A stretch of DNA of 64,000 nucleotides from Climacteris rufus (taxonomy: Eukaryota; Chordata; Aves; Passeriformes; Climacteridae), in NCBI GenBank assembly GCA_013398175.1, contig VZRZ01003083.1, positions 403,706 to 467,705 of the forward strand, given 5' to 3'. Below, in pieces: positions 60,401 to 64,000 of the stretch; the stretch's first letter is position 1; each line of letters starts with the position of its first letter. The notes under the pieces are model-generated. The model saw only the letters and a list, made by a program, of their open reading frames with translations, was not told the DNA's origin and did no database searches. Position numbers and translations under genes: made by a program.

Positions 60401-63400
60401 CAACTCCAAAACTGCTTCTGTAGCTGGGACTTGGCTGGTAGGAATCTAAGTATATCAATAACTTGATTTTCCATCCATATCCATGACTGCCTTCATTCAC
60501 ATGATCTCTACTCTTCCACATACACTGGCTCCTCAGCTAAACTTCATGTCTGACTCTAAGCCATGCCCACTCTGCCAGTCATCCCACTCCTTCATTTCAA
60601 ACCTTGTTTCTTCCTAGACATCCTTCCTCTCCCCCACTGCCTTTCTTGCTTCAGCCTTCCCCTGCCTTGTTTCCCCTTGTCCTTCTGACTACCTATCCTA
60701 TCCCCTTCCTTTCCTATTTGCTTTTTCAGTCTGCTCTGCCTCCCACTCTAATCCATCTTCCTCAGTCAGAGATGGACATCTCTGCTGTCTCTGGTGGTTC
60801 AGGCAAATGGCTTTCATCTTCTCTGAGTTGCCCAAGGCAGGAGCTTGCTCTCCTTTGCTACTGCTCCTTCAGGTATGTGGTATGGATCAGCTTGGAATCC
60901 CAAGCATGAGGAAAAGTGTACACAGAGATGATAGCACGTGTATCTTAACAGGAGAAGATCAGCTCAAAATCTCTGCCACAAAGGAGCAATGGATAATGGA
61001 TGAGGAGAAGCTCAGGGTGAAAGACGCTAAAATACTACAGCTATCAAACAAGCCAAAATATTTATAGCTGTGATTTGCAGGGTGGCTGATTGTGGAGGGC
61101 AGGGAAAAGCCTACTATTGCCTACCATTAAGTAAGAGGGAAATTGCAAAACAAACATCCCCTTTGGATATTTAGTAGCACGCCCAAAAGATTAACATTGA
61201 TTGTATCTCCTATTAAGAAGCGAGATACTACCTGGCTTTAATTAACAAGGTGGGTTCTCAATCTGCAATTGCCTTTTTGCAAGTATCAGGTGAAACATCA
61301 GGGCTGGTGTTCCCTGTGCCATGAAGTTAGACTCTTCTGGTTAGCAGGCTAATCCTGAGGCCCTGCTCTTCAAAGGTATTTAGGTTTCAGGCCTCTGATG
61401 TTATTTAGATGCTTATTTCGTTTAAGGCTCCAGGCCTTAGGAGCTAAGAGGATGGCTACAAACTCCAGATTGCCTGGTTCAAGTCTAGTCTATGTAAGTC
61501 CTGATGGATAAATGTTAAATATCTCTTAAATATCTGCATGATGTCAAATTTCTCCCTGAGGCTGGGTCATTTTGCAGTTGCCTGATGTATCCTCTGTGTG
61601 CCTTTTGTTTCTGAAGGAGGGGGTGATAGCCAACGTCAGAGTCCTGAAAATGGCTTTGACGGACCTGTGTAGAACTCAGGTTGTTTTAGAGTTATTAATT
61701 CATTCAGACAAGCAAGCCTGCTGCTTGATGGGTGCTTTGTTTTACTCGGGGGGTGGGGGAGAGAGCACAGGGAGAATTGGTGCCTTTCCCAGACTTGCAC
61801 AATAGCAGGGCTGGAAATGGGCCCTGTGCAAATTCAATTACTCTGAGTTGCAAGCATTAACTGCTGGGCTGCCCACTTTATTGGAGCTATGGAAGGAGGT
61901 GCAGAGAGCAAACTGCCATGCTCTGGATGTGAATACTGTCAGATTTTAGCAGTTCAGTGACCTTTTCTTAACAGTTCCTGAAGTCACAGCTTTCCCAACA
62001 CTTGGCAGTAGATAAGAGCTGTGCACAGGTGAAGACTTTTGTTTCATGGTGCAAGATGTCTATGGAGACAGGAGCAGGAGAGAGAGATTGTAGAGATTGC
62101 TTCCTCCACCAGCCTTGTGCTTAATTACTGCCTGAAGAATGACGCTGAACTCAGATCCTTACTCCAGGCCAAAGGCTTCCCAGAGGGAACATAGATAGCT
62201 TAATGATGGAGTAGGCTTTTCCCCCAGACTTGCAACCAGCCCTTTGTTAATGGCAGGATCCTTCCCTCCCTCCCATTTCAGCACCTTTAATCTCTCTGGA
62301 GACAAACCAAGCTCCTCAGATCTAGGAAAGCCGAGGGACTAGGTTTCCCTAGTTAATCTTTGAGCCAAGAGAAACAACAGCCCTGATACTCAGACTTTTC
62401 TCATCATTTTACACCAAAAGCATTCTGCCATCAACCTGATGAGCCAAGCTTCTGAGGGAAAGCAGGCTGTGTCCTTTTGCCTCGTGCATTAAAGAATAGT
62501 GGGCAGTTTGGCTGGAGATTCTTCAAGCAGCATGGGGCCGGATCACACCTCACCTACCTGGAGGCATCAAAAAGCCTGAAGTGCTATCAGCTTTTCTTAT
62601 GTTTTCTGTGTTGGTCTACTTCTCCCAACCATCCAAGTGTGGTGTCCAGGGCCTCCCACTGGTTCAGTTCTCCATAGCTCACAAATACAGTATAGAGAAG
62701 GGCAACTACATGGCCTGTTCTTAAACTGTGAGATCTTCTTACACAAGGAGTCCTGAGGTTCCAGAAGTGCATGGCAGATGTGAAAACTGGAGCAGATTTT
62801 ACTTCAGGGTGATAAGCAGGGCTGTGAGGATGACTTCTTGTAGAAAAGTTTTAGACAAGGGTAGGGGCTTTGAATCCACCTACATTGTGTGAGCCGTGCT
62901 ACAGGGATGCAGAGGACTCTGAATCGTGGAGAAAGAACTGAATGTTTTAAAGCCATTAAAAAAGCATGTTAAGGTATTCCCATGTGTGCATTTTTGCTGG
63001 AGTTACAGAGAGAAGGGAGATTTCCTGAATGCTTTTCCAGTTTGCACCACTACAGCTACCACATAGAGCTGGATCCCTGCAAGCTCTTTTGTGGGGATAC
63101 AGTGCAGCTGGCCAGCATCACTTAATGGTTCTCATGCATTAGATCAGTGGGGGTAAAGAGAGCATCTGAGAAGTGACTAAACCCTGTGACTTTTGTCCTC
63201 AGAATGGTCAAAACTGGAGAAGTCTTCAGCAAGGTTTTGTACCTTGGTAGGTCTAGAGGGGCAGGCAATGGTGGGGGGAGGTGTGTGTGTGGTGGATGTT
63301 GTCTCTTGCTGCTGTTGTGGGCAGAGAAAAAGCAGCACTTGCCTTAAGGGTTCCGGTAAGGCTGCTGGGGAAAGCCTTCATGGGGGAAGATGCTAGTTCA

Positions 63401-64000
63401 ATAAAGGGAGCTGGCATGAACAGAAATGCCTAAAGCTTTTTTATTATATACAAAAACCACCCAATGCCTTGCTCCCTGGGGAAGAGCTCCAAGATAGTTG
63501 TCAGTCTGGCTTGCCCCTGCCCTTTAATCTGAACATGCCCAAATGGGCCAGGGGTTTTATTTTTGTATTATTGCATTGTCTTCCTCCCACTCACTTGTGC
63601 TTTCCTCTCAGATGCCTGTGGCTGCTTTTGATACATCTCTCCCCTGTTTTAGCCTCTCTGTTGGGCAAACTTTGTGGTTTGCCACCTTTTCTTGCTTCTT
63701 TTTCTACATCTTTGATGGTACAAGAAAGCTTCTGGTTGTTTCTCTGTTTGCACTTCACTCTCCATAGGGTTGTGTCTGATGTGCTAAGACAAAAACATGT
63801 GAGTCCTTCTGAGTTCTATCTAGCAGGGCATGCTCAGCAAGAGACTGCAAAGCACAATGTAATTAGGCTGTTCATTCCCTATATTTCTCAGCATCATAAA
63901 AACAAAGATACTTCATGATAAAGCTATTGGCCGTATTTACTTCATTTTTAGGTGACATGCTTTGTCTGGCAACTTCCAAGAATCTTGCCAGTGTTATTTA
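54454..64000. other. Gene-poor DNA to the window end, nothing recognised
   Basis: No supported exon, RNA gene or clear transposon on either strand over 9.5 kb. Open frames of 100-150 codons (for example 55386-55993 minus, 63469-63918 plus) have no family signature. Confidence 0.5.

Noticed and set aside
63469..63918. 149-codon plus-strand frame rich in hydrophobic residues
   Set aside because: Leu/Phe-rich peptides arise readily from the pyrimidine-rich DNA here. No membrane-protein family or splice context was recognised.
1..64000. Bacterial-type systems, CRISPR arrays or operons
   Set aside because: The sequence is plainly vertebrate, with introns, CR1 elements and CpG islands. No regularly spaced direct repeats of CRISPR type or ribosome-binding-site/ORF arrays were seen.

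Overview
This is a vertebrate nuclear window, almost certainly from a bird. Three things point that way: CR1 LINE 3' ends carrying the octamer tail (ATTCTGTG type), a solo endogenous retroviral LTR of a type I associate with avian genomes, and low gene density with compact introns. It is one unspliced genomic strand. Only a few short exons and one RNA gene are identifiable by eye; almost all of the open reading frames are chance ORFs in non-coding DNA.

Left part (1-14.9 kb). A pyrimidine simple repeat opens the window. The rest up to 13640 reads as the last intron of RBKS (ribokinase), interrupted by an antisense solo LTR at about 7963-9065. The terminal RBKS coding exon is at 13641-13814 (+) and starts exactly at the GAGD catalytic motif. 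RBKS faces MRPL33 (mitochondrial ribosomal protein bL33m, - strand) tail to tail. MRPL33 exons are visible at 15083-15132, 17242-17348 and 19203-19221, giving 57 of about 65 residues. Its first exon is not visible and probably lies in or beside the assembly gap at 19945-20045. The inferred poly(A) signals of the two genes sit about 60 bp apart.

Middle part (20-46 kb). Three CR1 fragments in alternating orientation follow the gap (20.07-21.18 kb). The rest is gene-poor DNA with a long antisense CR1 (35.0-36.0 kb) and older CR1/L3-like relics. A possible orphan spliced exon is at 41852-41955, and a second one at 45990-46118 lies just before a CpG island.

The highlight is at 46258-46344 (-): an intact selenocysteine tRNA gene, tRNA-Sec(UCA), with a readable Pol III type 3 style external promoter. 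It has a TATA-like box at -25/-32, a PSE at -43/-62 and a distal octamer at -204/-211, all within a CpG island (about 46.13-46.79 kb). It is the RNA that inserts selenocysteine at UGA codons. Its linkage to RBKS-MRPL33 is noteworthy because, as I recall, the human gene lies elsewhere, beside FOSB.

Right part (46.8-64 kb). I recognise no gene here, only weak ancient repeats, a T-rich tract and isolated CRE-like sites.
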